Positions 1-9,013 of a stretch of DNA of 64,000 nt are shown here, in pieces. Numbering within the stretch: the first letter of the stretch is position 1; the number at the start of each line of letters is the position of its first letter. The notes beneath the pieces were generated by a model that made no database searches, was not told where the DNA came from, and was given only the letters and a program-made list of their open reading frames with translations. Source of the stretch: Leptidea sinapis (Eukaryota; Arthropoda; Insecta; Lepidoptera; Pieridae); the NCBI RefSeq assembly GCF_905404315.1, contig NC_066312.1, positions 4,451,001-4,515,000 of the forward strand, in the 5' to 3' direction. Made by a program: the position numbers and the translations under genes.

Positions 1-109
1 ACCAGCAATGAAAATGAGATTACAATATTTGCATTGAATTTTCCCTCAAGTTTCTTATCGTTTGTAAAAAAAAGTGTATATAAAAACAGAGAGTTCTATG
101 TACGTTACA

Positions 110-245
110 TATTTAATAAACTTTATGGGGGAAGGACAAATGAGAGAATGGGTCACCTGATTTTATGTGATCACCGACGCGCATAAATACACTTGGTGCA
201 CCCGAGGAAAAACAGAAGCGTTGCCAACTCTTTAGGAATTGAAAT
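110..245 (-). repeat. LINE 3'-end relic
   Basis: Read on the minus strand this is the decayed C-terminal tail and 3' UTR of a CR1/Jockey-like LINE. The order is a 'GTTGGCAACGCTTCTGT' block, a 'GGTGATCACATAAAATCAGG' block, then 'TTTGTCCTTCCCCC'. The same order of blocks is seen on the plus strand at 6690-6830 and 46150-46245. No open frame survives. The assignment rests on similarity among copies inside this window plus recollection of a common lepidopteran tail. Confidence 0.5.
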
Positions 246-1288
246 TTGGTTTTTTAATAGTCACTGCGCAAGTCTAAGTCAGTATTCATGCGGAATTCCT
301 ACCAATCGAACCTAATACACGCAGGTAACATAAACCATAGCACACTATGACAATTGTTTACAAACAGACTATTGATGCGGTGAAAATATTTTGCCTACAA
401 CTTACGTGCGTATAATACCAACACATGCGCAGATATTGAAGGTCTGGGAAACGAACTAAATACCTAGTTATATATGATTGCTTCGTATCAAGATTGAAAA
501 GTAATTAAAGAAAAAAACAGCAGAATATAAAAAGTATTCTAGGGTTGACTTTGACAAATAATATTATATTTTATAAAAAATATTTTGCTCATTTTGCATT
601 TTTCCTTACATATATTGTTTATGTACGTACAACGTAATATACTCTATTAATTCACATTACTCGAGGAGGGCACATTTGGCCTACTTGCGAAAATGAAGTT
701 AAATTTGAGTGAAATGAATGACTTATTATTGACGGAATCTGTTTGCTGCGTTTTTTCCAGTGGATGCATTTTTTCAACTTTTCCTAATAATATGCTCATT
801 CAAAGTACTCGTCCCCAGGGAGACAGATATTAAAAATTAGATTAAAATAAATATTACAATATTATATTAAAGAACTGTTTTAGTCTTTGTTTAAGAAGAA
901 TTAACTTGATCTTTTCGAAATCATTAAGGTTGGGTTAAATCAACTAATTTTAGCAATAACAAACATGTTAACGTACCGGTTTGACAATTTTTAGATGACG
1001 ACGCCAGCACACGACTCCTAGATTAGTTACAGATTGTTGCGAACTGGTATTATGGAAAATTGATTCATTTAGGTGAATAATGTATTTATTTTCTTTAAAA
1101 TTACGGTTAAGTAGATCTTTCTTTCGTTTAGCGTTCATTTAAGGTCACCATTGTAGTAGCTCCATCTACTAAAAAAATAAATTAGTGAGGTTATAGGATG
1201 TAATATCTGGATCTACTGAAACGACTCTGAAAATTCTGTTACCAACAGAAAGCCCCATTATTTGTGAGTGTCATAAGGTATATTAAAA

Positions 1289-1291
<3 letters not shown>
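246..1291. other. AT-rich non-coding stretch
   Basis: No convincing coding frame, RNA gene or complete mobile element is visible. A short block at 1195-1270 contains 'TCTGGATCTACTGAAACGA', which recurs near 19480 and inverted near 6680, so it is a fragment of an interspersed repeat. Confidence 0.4.

Positions 1292-1326
<35 letters not shown>
1292..1326. repeat. (TA)n microsatellite
   Basis: About 17 uninterrupted TA dinucleotides. It lies beside an interspersed-repeat fragment and is a simple sequence tract with no coding potential. Confidence 0.9.
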
Positions 1327-1329
<3 letters not shown>

Positions 1330-1494
1330 CTAAATAAAATAAAACGGCTAAACTAAATCATTTCTTATGAACGATGCCTTTACGATGAGAGATGTATTAT
1401 TAGTTTCGTATAAATGCATGTGACAGTTGTATGACAGCAACAACTAATATGGTTACACTAGAAAATCCGGGCGAAGTCGCGGGTACTAACTAGT

Positions 1495-1640
1495 TATTGT
1501 TATAAATTCCTTGCATAATTTATACGTCCAGATAAGGTTCTTGCTGCTAGGCAACCGATTAAAACTTTTTTTTCGAAGTTATCATAGCAGTCACAGTCTA
1601 TCTAGACCTATTTAAATGATCTAAGATAGTTTCAGGGCAG
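1495..1640 (+). repeat. Interspersed repeat fragment (shared with 21.2-21.5 kb)
   Basis: Contains 'CTTGCTGCTAGGCAACCGAT', then a T-run with 'TCGAAG', then 'CACAGTCTATCTAGACC' and 'AAATGATCTAAG'. The same blocks in the same order occur at 21190-21540. It is an unclassified dispersed repeat whose family I cannot name. Confidence 0.5.
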
Positions 1641-2285
1641 ATGAGCAAGCTGTAAGTAGCAAGTGGCAAATGGCGAGTAAGGCAGGATGCGCGTATGGAT
1701 GCGAGGCGGGTAAATTAAGTTTTATGACGAGGCATGGGGCAGCCACGTGTTGTGTGTCCATCCACAGAGGAGCATGCCCGATTTGCGACGACCAATGCCT
1801 TGTGACGTACCGGTTTTATACGAAACAGACATCAGGAAGCAAATAGATTTATTCCGACAATTTCATTGTGCGCTATTTTGAAATAAATCTCGTTAAAATT
1901 TCCTCAAATTCGTGAACGAATTATATAATAACAACCCAAGGCGAAAACTAAGAAATATAATATGATTATTTTTAGTTTTCCAAACCTCCGTAACAAAATA
2001 TATTCACTTGGGACTACTTTCTAATCTATATTTTTCTCAGAAAGTTTGGAAAAAGCAATTTAAATGAACATATGATATACCATAAAAATAAATACTAAAT
2101 AAACAGTCTTTGCTTAAGATAATAATTTGGAACTTCACCGCGAGGTTGATAATATGAATTAATTTATATTACCTATTTATTATTATTACCTATTTTTCTT
2201 TTATTTAACATACACAAGTACCTAAGTCAAAACGTTCGAGTAATTTTGGTGAATTTGTTTATAAACATTGTATCAAATATAATGT
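1641..2285. other. Unassigned DNA, GC-richer at 1640-1815
   Basis: The first 170 bases are noticeably less AT-rich than the surroundings and look single-copy within this window. I see no splice-bounded open frame or RNA fold. It could be regulatory DNA upstream of the forkhead gene, but nothing in the sequence proves that. Confidence 0.3.
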
Positions 2286-2289
2286 AAAA

Positions 2290-2400
2290 TACAGATTAAA
2301 AAGAGTGGCAATGGGTTTCTTGCCACTTCTTATCAAATTTTCCGAAGTGGTGGTAAAATCATTGGCATTCTTAAGGGTCATATTGACCTAATTCAATAAA
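2290..2400 (+). repeat. LINE 3'-UTR-like repeat
   Basis: Carries 'AGTGGCAATGGGTTTCTTGC', then 'CCGAAGTGGTGGTAAAATC', and ends 'AATTCAATAAATATTTTT'. The complementary arrangement occurs in reverse at 23275-23470 and 35215-35430. The shape (conserved 3' UTR running into an A/T-rich end) fits a LINE tail. Confidence 0.5.
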
Positions 2401-2413
2401 TATTTTTTCTCTC

Positions 2414-2462
2414 GTTAGTATGACAATCGAAAGAAAGTAATTCTTTCGATTGTCATACTAAC
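2414..2462. repeat. Perfect 22-bp hairpin
   Basis: The arms 2414-2435 and 2441-2462 are exact reverse complements over 22 bases, separated by a 5-base loop (AGTAA). The arm begins GTTAGTATGACAATCG. The first unpaired bases outside are C and C. No longer repeat surrounds it. Confidence 0.9.
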
Positions 2463-2464
2463 CG

Positions 2465-3000
2465 CTTAGGCATACGCATGACACCAACGAACTTGAGGTA
2501 CCTTGAGCTAGTCCATCATTAGCTCGCCCAACACGTAACAATATTTTTTTCAGTTCAGGATTTCATTTATTGTAACTCCTCTGGTGTTTCAATCATAGGT
2601 TTACAATATACTAGCGTATAGATAAACAAAGCATGTGAGAGAGAGGAACATCTCTAACGGAGATACAGCACGATAGAACAGGTAAGCGAATCTATTATTT
2701 CTGTAACCGATTTTGATTGACAAGTCGTAAACAGTCAGCCACGCTGGGAATTAGCTTCTTAGTATGTTGAATATTAAAACACTAGGTAAAGCACACATTG
2801 ACAAGTCAAAATTAGCCACGTAATATCAGACTGTCAAGTTGTCTGTTCGCGACTATATTGTAAGTCTATTGTAATGATAGAAATATTAATAATAAGGCAC
2901 TATTTCTTATTTTCTATTATAGTAATAGTCTTCTTCTATGAGAAAAAAGTTTGCATGTAACTGATGCAGCTAAACTTCCGTACATAATGTAATGTTATGT
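2465..3000. other. Unassigned AT-rich DNA
   Basis: No coding frame or complete element recognised between the hairpin and the next dispersed repeat. Confidence 0.35.
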
Positions 3001-3004
3001 TTCA

Positions 3005-3170
3005 AATAAGACTTAACATCTTATGTCTCAACTCTCAAGGTGATGAGCGCAATTGTACTGTCACTGAGATTTTTTGAAACCTGAGTGACAGTGTATTGTA
3101 ATAGGCAGGGCGTATCAATTACCATCAGCTGAACGTCCTGCTCGTCTCGTACCTTATTGTCAGAAAAAAA
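3005..3170 (+). repeat. Unclassified interspersed repeat (copy A)
   Basis: Shares 'GACTTAACATCTTATGTCTC', 'GAGCGCAATTGTA' and 'GGGCAGGGCGTATCAATTAC' with the copy at 59995-60272; its first part is also present at 18690-18716. It ends in an A-run after 'CCTTATTGTCAG', as retroposed sequence often does. A 9-bp inverted repeat (ACTGTCACT/AGTGACAGT) lies inside. Confidence 0.6.
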
Positions 3171-3639
3171 ATTATCGCGATTGAGATGTACTCACTGTAC
3201 GGACACCTTTACGAAGGAGTCAGCTTGAGTGTACCGTTCTCACGAAATACCATTCGGTGAGTCATTGTATGCATGTGTAATGAAATAGCTACGATAATAA
3301 TTCTTCGACAACGCTGGCCGATTAGTTTCAAAATGTTATTGATTGTGAGCATTCAGAGAGAAACATGTGTTCGTTGTCTCGGCGCTTTTCCAATGAAAAC
3401 AGACATGGTATGGGCGGCCAAAGAAGCGTTAAACTTTGTGTTACTTCATCTTTTTTCAGCGTAAGAACCGCTAAGATAATTAGTGGCCGTTAATAAATTT
3501 GAAGCTGGTCAGTAATCAAATTATCGCAGCACCAACGGGTGCAAAAGTAAATCATCCAAGGGCCAAAGTAAAACTTTAGGTGTTTTGTAGCAAAAAATGT
3601 TAGCAGGAATTATTTATACGTAGGTGACACTAAAAGTCT

Positions 3640-4735
3640 TGCGTAACATAAAAAACAACATGTTATAACCAAAATAGTATGTTTATTGCTTTTCAAAATA
3701 CTCTCCTTTACATTTTAAACACTTTTTCATGCGATCGAACCATTTTTTAAAACAGGAGGACCATAGATCTTAAAGCATGTTTTCTACGTGCTGATTGAAC
3801 GCTATCACTGCCTCTTCGGAATTGGTAAAAGTGAAACCTCTCATGAAAACTTTGTTTTTGGGGAAAATACAGAAATCACAAGGTATGTACACGATGGGTG
3901 ACGAGTTGAACTTTCTCGGAAGCTAAAAATTACTTCGTCGTTTGTCGTGTGTGAAGAAGCGTTGTCATGATGTAGGAGAACGCGGCTTTTAGGTCGTCTT
4001 TTGCGAACTTTTTTTAACACCCTGGGAAAACATGTGGTAGAATACCACTCGGATTAACACTCTTTTGATTTTAAAGTTGAATTTATATATGGGACCCGTA
4101 GCTGAGAAAAAAAATGCGATCTTTTTTTTATCAACGTTTCTCGCATGTCTCACTTTTGTTGGTCTGTTCTCATTTTCAAACACGCATTCACAATATTGCT
4201 GATTTTTTTTGGGTTCAACACAATAAATCCACGTTTCGTCTCCTGTGACAATGTCATAAACAGCATTAGAATGTCAGTGGTCGTACTTCATTAGCATCTG
4301 TGAGCACCATTCCACGCGAGCCCGTATCTGCTCCGCTGTCAATTCTTCGGCTAAAATTTACTGAATTTGGCTCATACCAATCCCCAATAGTCATCGAAAT
4401 GTCTCATTGGTAATCCGCGGGTTTTCTTCAATTAGCCGCTTAACAGTAGCCAAATTATTTTCGTTGACGGCAGTTGAATGGTGCCTTTCACGAAATTCGT
4501 CATGTAAAGAAACCCGACCTCTCTCAAATTCAGCAAACCAACGCATCAAGGTGCTCAAGCATGGTGCTTCTCTCCCAAAAGCATTTTGTAGACGAGCGGC
4601 ACAGTCGTGCGGAGAGAGAGAACTTTTAAAATCATAAAAAATCATGGCTCCAAAATCTTTTCGGCTTAATCCCATTTTCGTTGCGTACGTAGAACTGTGA
4701 TGTATTTTTTAACATAACACAGTCATCAATAACTG
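3640..4735 (-). mobile_element. Decayed mariner (Tc1/mariner DNA transposon)
   Basis: The transposase remnant on the minus strand defines this element. Terminal inverted repeats could not be matched at the two ends, so the boundaries are approximate. It appears old: the transposase is broken several times. Confidence 0.7.
3683..4675 (-). pseudogene. Mariner transposase pseudogene
   Basis: Encodes, in several frames, a mariner-family transposase that once cut and pasted its own element. The first 94 codons (4675 down to 4391) are open and start MGLSRKDFGAMIFYDF, then give the N-terminal helix-turn-helix region with 'STLMRWFAEFERGR' and 'SLHDEFRERHHSTAV'. Later blocks are readable only after frame changes: 'TGDETWIYC' (first catalytic Asp, about 4230-4255), 'LLHHDNASSHT' (second Asp, about 3945-3975), a degenerate 'PCDF' block (third Asp, about 3885), and the terminal 'RMKKC' to 'GEYFEKQ' stop at 3683-3685. 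The total span of about 331 codons is near the usual 345. The catalytic residues are still recognisable, but frameshifts and stops make it non-functional. Confidence 0.8.
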
Positions 4736-4739
4736 AAAA

Positions 4740-5090
4740 TTAAAGCGATATCAGCTAATCCTTATCAGGAAATACTGCTGCTGCCGTTAATTTGAGAACA
4801 GGAAATGAGATATTAAGTACCTACCTACATATTACATTGTAGCTCCTACCTGTTACAGTTCGCATGTGTGCGTGAATCAAGATTAATTGGGGTTTTATGG
4901 TCCACTGAAGAGGAGACTGTGTCAACCAATAGGGTTGCTTAAAGTCTCAGTGGATATGGAATTCCGAACAAGTTTAAAATTCATACATTTTAAATGCGAA
5001 GTGCAGTAGTACGACGGAACTAAAGCGGTGATAGGGCGGTTTCAAACACCACGGGATGGTGAGCTATGTATTTCCATTGTCTTTAATAGG
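4740..5090. other. Unassigned spacer
   Basis: No gene seen. The sequence becomes GC-richer towards 5000, leading into the unrecognised repeat that follows. Confidence 0.3.
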
Positions 5091-5094
5091 CTAA

Positions 5095-5340
5095 ACACAT
5101 GGTCGAAAGGTACGGCAGGACCATCGGACGGTGCGGTGGGCTCCTCGAACCAATTGGTCAGAAGTCGTACAAGATACGGTACGGAAGGTAGTAATGATAA
5201 TTTTGTGCGATGGTATTGCGACATACCGTCGTATAAGGTACTCTGCCAGACCGCATCCGATGTTAGGGCCGTACCAAATCCGATCAAGTGTTTAGTCTAT
5301 AAGAGTCGAGCTACAGACCAGAGAGCAGTGTCCCCATCTG
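5095..5340 (+). repeat. Unrecognised GC-rich dispersed repeat, copy 1
   Basis: Contains 'GGACCATCGGACGGTGCGGT', 'GGGCTCCTCGAACCA', 'GACCGCATCCGATG' and 'GGGCCGTACCAAATCCGATC'. Related blocks occur at 30380-30560, 50299-50470 and 52165-52220. An open frame of 136 codons (5028-5438) crosses it, but its translation resembles nothing I know and the other copies do not keep that frame, so I treat it as a non-coding repeat. Confidence 0.6.
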
Positions 5341-6480
5341 AGACTGCGGCAATGACGATGACGACAATGACTGAAATTACCAAGAGGTTCGAAACAAAAA
5401 TTGTGAAAAAAAATATATTTGTGAAACAAAACTCATAGTTTTCTAATAAAATTAAGCAAATTTAAATAAAACAATAGTTCTAAAATAAAATAAACGAGAG
5501 ATTGAGTTTGTGTGTCAACATTGTTGTGGTATTTCCCGATCCAGATTATGTAAGTCTGTCATTAAATGTTTTTATTTGATATGTATAGTTTGAATAAATA
5601 ATGTAAAGATTAAAATATCATGTTCTAATAAATAAATAAAAATTACTATTGGCAACCCTCACAACACGCTCACGGCGAGACAAACTAACTGATTGTGATA
5701 ATAATTTTATCTAAATGATACATGTACAATGCACAAACAAGTGATATTTGCGAGCGTAGCACATAGCAGTAACAAAACGGAATACTCATGTGAGCATAGT
5801 ACCGAGAAACCAACACATATTCATGGTAACTAATTAAGACTTTAATAATATAAATAAACATGCATTTAATATTTCAGTTTAGGATGTCTTTAAATTAAGA
5901 CAATGTTGTTTATCCGAGTCCGAGATTCTTTTATATTGGAGAACTTTCTCGAATGATGAATGAAGTTTAGTGATTGGTGCCATATAACTACAGCCTGTTA
6001 ATTAAGATATTAATCGGTTGGTGAGTGCTATTGGAATAACTAACCTAAATTTCGTATGAAATCCAAGGAATATATGACTTTGAGCCGTGAGCCACCTGTA
6101 TATACAATATACATATCATGTTACTTTAAAATCTGAGCTCGGATAGAGAAATGAGAGTTTCACTTCAAAAAATACATAAGGGCAATGAATTAAAAACTAT
6201 ATCCTATCTCTCAAGTTAGTGTAAACTATATCATTATGTGTAAAATATAAATTATTGTAGTAAGTCGACTCTAGATGACTTTACGGTGATGAGCGTCAAA
6301 TAAAAAGTTGCGGATAAGAATTTTAAATCTTTCCCATAGGAAGTTGCACTTCATAAATTTATAAGTATCGAGTACACATTATAAGATCATAGTATTTAAA
6401 AAAATTGTTCACATTGCATGTCTACTATTCAATTAAATTTGTAGATTTGAAGCGAACTGTAATCAATTTTTATTTTAAAA
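5341..6480. other. Unassigned AT-rich DNA
   Basis: No coding frame, RNA gene or element end recognised in this 1.1-kb stretch. Confidence 0.4.
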
Positions 6481-6481
6481 A

Positions 6482-6690
6482 CTAGCTGACCCGGTAAACG
6501 TTGTTTTGCTATAAATTTTTTTATTAGTGTTCGACGGTTTTTTCTTCGACGTATTTTACCAATATATTTACTATTAAAAAGTATTTTCATTTTTTGGGTT
6601 AATATATAGTAAATAAAATATATATATGACACTCACAAAAATTTGAATTTCTATTCGTAACAGAATTTTCAAAATCGGTTTAGTAGATCC
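6482..6690 (-). mobile_element. Helitron-like fragment
   Basis: Begins CTAGCTGACCCGGTAAACGT on the plus strand, which is the 3' terminus of a minus-oriented Helitron-like repeat (a CTAG end next to a small GCTG...CAGC-type hairpin in better copies). It runs to 'TCGGTTTAGTAGATCCAGAG'. Better-preserved relatives are at 20462-21175 and 49736-50034. Confidence 0.5.
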
Positions 6691-6830
6691 AGAGATAAAT
6701 GCCGGTAATGCTCTTGTGATTCCTATGATGTTGCAAGAGAACATTCTCTGGGCTCCGGTGATCACTTAACACCAGGTGGACCGTACGCTCTTTAGTCCTC
6801 CTTTTCCATAAAAAAGATTATCCTCTAAAA
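6690..6830 (+). repeat. LINE 3'-end relic
   Basis: 'GCTCTTGTGATTCC', then 'GGTGATCACTTAACACCAGG', then 'AGTCCTCCTTTTCCATAAAA' is the 3' tail of the same CR1/Jockey-like LINE seen at 45940-46245. Translation of the first part still gives the decayed C-terminal residues. Confidence 0.6.
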
Positions 6831-7630
6831 AATTGTGATAAAGATTTTAAATGAAAGAAAATATTTTATTTTTTTGTCAATTTTTCAATGATTTTATATT
6901 ATTCTAAGATTCGGGACGCAGGCAAATCAAACAAATTAAAAATCATGAAAATCAGTCCAGCCGTTCTCCAGATATAAGTGTTCGACCAACTATACTGTGT
7001 AATGTATCTTAATTTGTTCTGAGAATTTTTATGATGATTTCACCAATTATAAACGCTATAGTTAGTAAGGATAAATAGGTCAGATGTATGTATAAAATGA
7101 TGATTGAAAGTAATGCAAAAGTTAAAGGTAGTTACTGCGATATATTCCTATGTCCTCTTAAATTATGTTAAATGATCAATTTCAGTAAGCATAAACATGC
7201 AGATTTTGCCATTTAAAAACGCCTGAGCAAGTCACATAGAGTTGGCCTTAGGAAAAACATGGCATGCCCAAATGTATGCCTGCTTCTTTTAGGGTTTGAC
7301 TCTTCGATTTATTGATAGTCATTGAAAATAATAATTAATAGAAACTGCAGGAATTTAAAGTTAATAACACCTCCACCCGCAGCCGTCCGGTCGCCCGCAA
7401 GCCCGTCCCACCGCCTGCAACCGGACCGCACCATAATATCGCGCACTCGGTTGCTTATCGTCATCGTCTTTATTATCTACTTTACATATCTGTTATGTAA
7501 GTATGATTCTGATATTTAAGCTATATTATTGTCAAGTTTCAATAAAATACATTTTGCAGACGTACATACATTCTTAATATAAATTTCCGTTTTTATAATA
7601 TTATTGCGTACTACTACTATTGCTAATAAT
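6831..7630. other. Mostly AT-rich DNA with a short GC-rich islet (7370-7460)
   Basis: The islet reads as a Pro/Ala/Ser-rich stretch followed by a hydrophobic stretch in a 65-codon frame (7322-7519), and a GTAAGT donor-like site follows near 7498. There is no acceptor or homologous protein that I recognise, so I do not call a gene. Confidence 0.3.
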
Positions 7631-7631
7631 A

Positions 7632-7815
7632 TTTAGAAATTTTTTTTTGGATACTCTCAACACGTTGTACATGTTTGTTATAATAAGGGTTCCAAACAAC
7701 AGAACAATACTCAAGGCAACTTCTCAACAGCGCATTATATAGTACAATCATTGTTTCAGAATTCTTAAATTCCTTGGTATTCCGCAGAACAAACCCGAGC
7801 ATCTTAAAAGCCTTG
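7632..7815 (-). pseudogene. LINE reverse-transcriptase C-terminal fragment
   Basis: On the minus strand about 60 codons are open and give the region after the RT palm of CR1/Jockey-type LINEs: 'KAFKMLGFVLRNTKEF', 'TMIVLYNALLRSCLEYCSVV', 'WNPYYNKHVQRVESIQKK', then a stop. The LEYCSVVWNPYY block is characteristic of these retrotransposons. The fragment is isolated, with neither the catalytic YADD part nor the 3' UTR attached, so it is a relic. The family is inferred from motif recognition only. Confidence 0.75.
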
Positions 7816-7877
7816 GAAGTAATGTTACTAATGTGTTGGTAAAATGTTAATATAAGAAACTATGGTATTTTATTTTT

Positions 7878-8440
7878 CCCACTCGATAGTTTTCCAGGAC
7901 AAAAGGTATCCAAGATGTTGTGACCGGCAACATAATTATCAAAATGCCAAATTTAATTAAATTGTGTGCATAAGTCATTGTTTGCTAAGCAATATAAGTT
8001 ACTTTACTGATTAGTTATCCCACGGGAACTCTTTAATTTTCTGGGATGAAAGGTATCCAAGATGTTGACCGGCAACATAAATATCAAAATGCCAAATTAT
8101 GTGCATATGTTGTTGTGTAGTTCGCTACATAAGTAAATAGAGGTTTTTAACTGTCCCACGGGAACGATTTAATGTTCCGGGATGAAAAGTATCTAAGATG
8201 TTGACCGGCAATGTAAGTTATGAACATGGCATTTTTTTTTAAATAATGTGCATAAGTTGTTGTGTACTACGCTATTTAAGTAAGTAGAGGTTTTTAACAT
8301 TCCCACGGCAACTCTTTAACTTTCCGGGATGAAAAGTATGTAAGATGTTGACCGGGGATGTAAAGTATCATAATGCAAAATTTCAATTAAATCGGTCCAA
8401 TAGTTTCAGAGATTAGCCTGTACAAACAGACAAACAGACA
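7878..8440 (+). repeat. Four-unit imperfect tandem array with LINE/Helitron-like end
   Basis: Units begin 'CCCAC' at 7878, 8019, 8155 and 8302 (spacings 141, 136, 147). Each contains 'GGATGAAA(A/G)GTAT' and 'AAGATGTTGACCGG', then a 'TGCATAAGTTGTTG' block in the first three. The array ends in 'CGGTCCAATAGTTTCAGAGA' followed by a 'CAAACAGACA' stretch, a common tail in lepidopteran repeats. It is non-coding. Confidence 0.7.
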
Positions 8441-8917
8441 GAGAAATAAGAAATTCCAAAACTTGTTCTATTGCTCTTCTTACATCCCCCTGACTCGCTT
8501 TTGATAATTATTTTCTTTGTACAGAAATTTGATCTCTACAGATTTTTTATAAGTATAAATGGTGATATTTCGACAAAACGTATCGCGGATGTGATATGAG
8601 CTTCCAATTTCAATTAAGTCAGTTTGTTCACCTTGAAAATCCTCCCAATGTTGTAAGATAAAATTAGTGCAGCTTGGTTCTAACAGATTCCTACTCTGTT
8701 AATTCCAGATAGTAGTACATATGTGTACGTATGAATTAGTCACGATTTTACGAGGAACTATAAAGATTTAGTTGCGCGTACGAAAATTTAAGGGGAAACC
8801 CTAAAACCTCAAAGCAAACATTGTCTGGATCGTAAAGAGCGCTCAGTGGTGAATGGCGATTCGAGAGTTCAAGATCACTAAATATGCGAGCTTACTCAAA
8901 AATATACCTAATTACAT
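8441..8917. other. Unassigned spacer
   Basis: No gene or element recognised between the tandem array and the LINE insertion. Confidence 0.35.
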
Positions 8918-8930
8918 GTTTATAGGTATA
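8918..8930. repeat. Target-site duplication, left copy
   Basis: GTTTATAGGTATA, identical over 13 bases to 12330-12342. The two copies bracket the LINE exactly. Confidence 0.8.
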
Positions 8931-8950
8931 GGTTATAGGTTATAGGTTAT
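8931..8950 (-). repeat. (ATAACCT)n 3' tail of the LINE
   Basis: Nearly three 7-bp units on the minus strand form the element's 3' terminus. The adjoining target (TATACCTATAAAC on the minus strand) resembles the unit, which would allow annealing of the transcript end during target-primed reverse transcription. Confidence 0.7.
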
Positions 8951-9013
8951 CACGGGCTATTATCCGCAACTCGACGACTACAGCGCGCCTATTTTGCGTG
9001 GTGAGGAGGGCGG

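Noticed and set aside
5028..5438. 136-codon open frame as a gene
   Set aside because: It coincides with the dispersed GC-rich repeat, the frame is not kept in other copies, and the opposite strand is also open.
7878..8440. Regularly spaced repeats resembling a CRISPR array
   Set aside because: Units are about 140 bp and diverged throughout, with no short identical repeat/unique spacer pattern, and the genome is eukaryotic.
8918..8950. TATAGGT repeats resembling the insect telomere repeat TTAGG
   Set aside because: The unit is 7 bp and different, and it is explained as the LINE's 3' tail plus target duplication.
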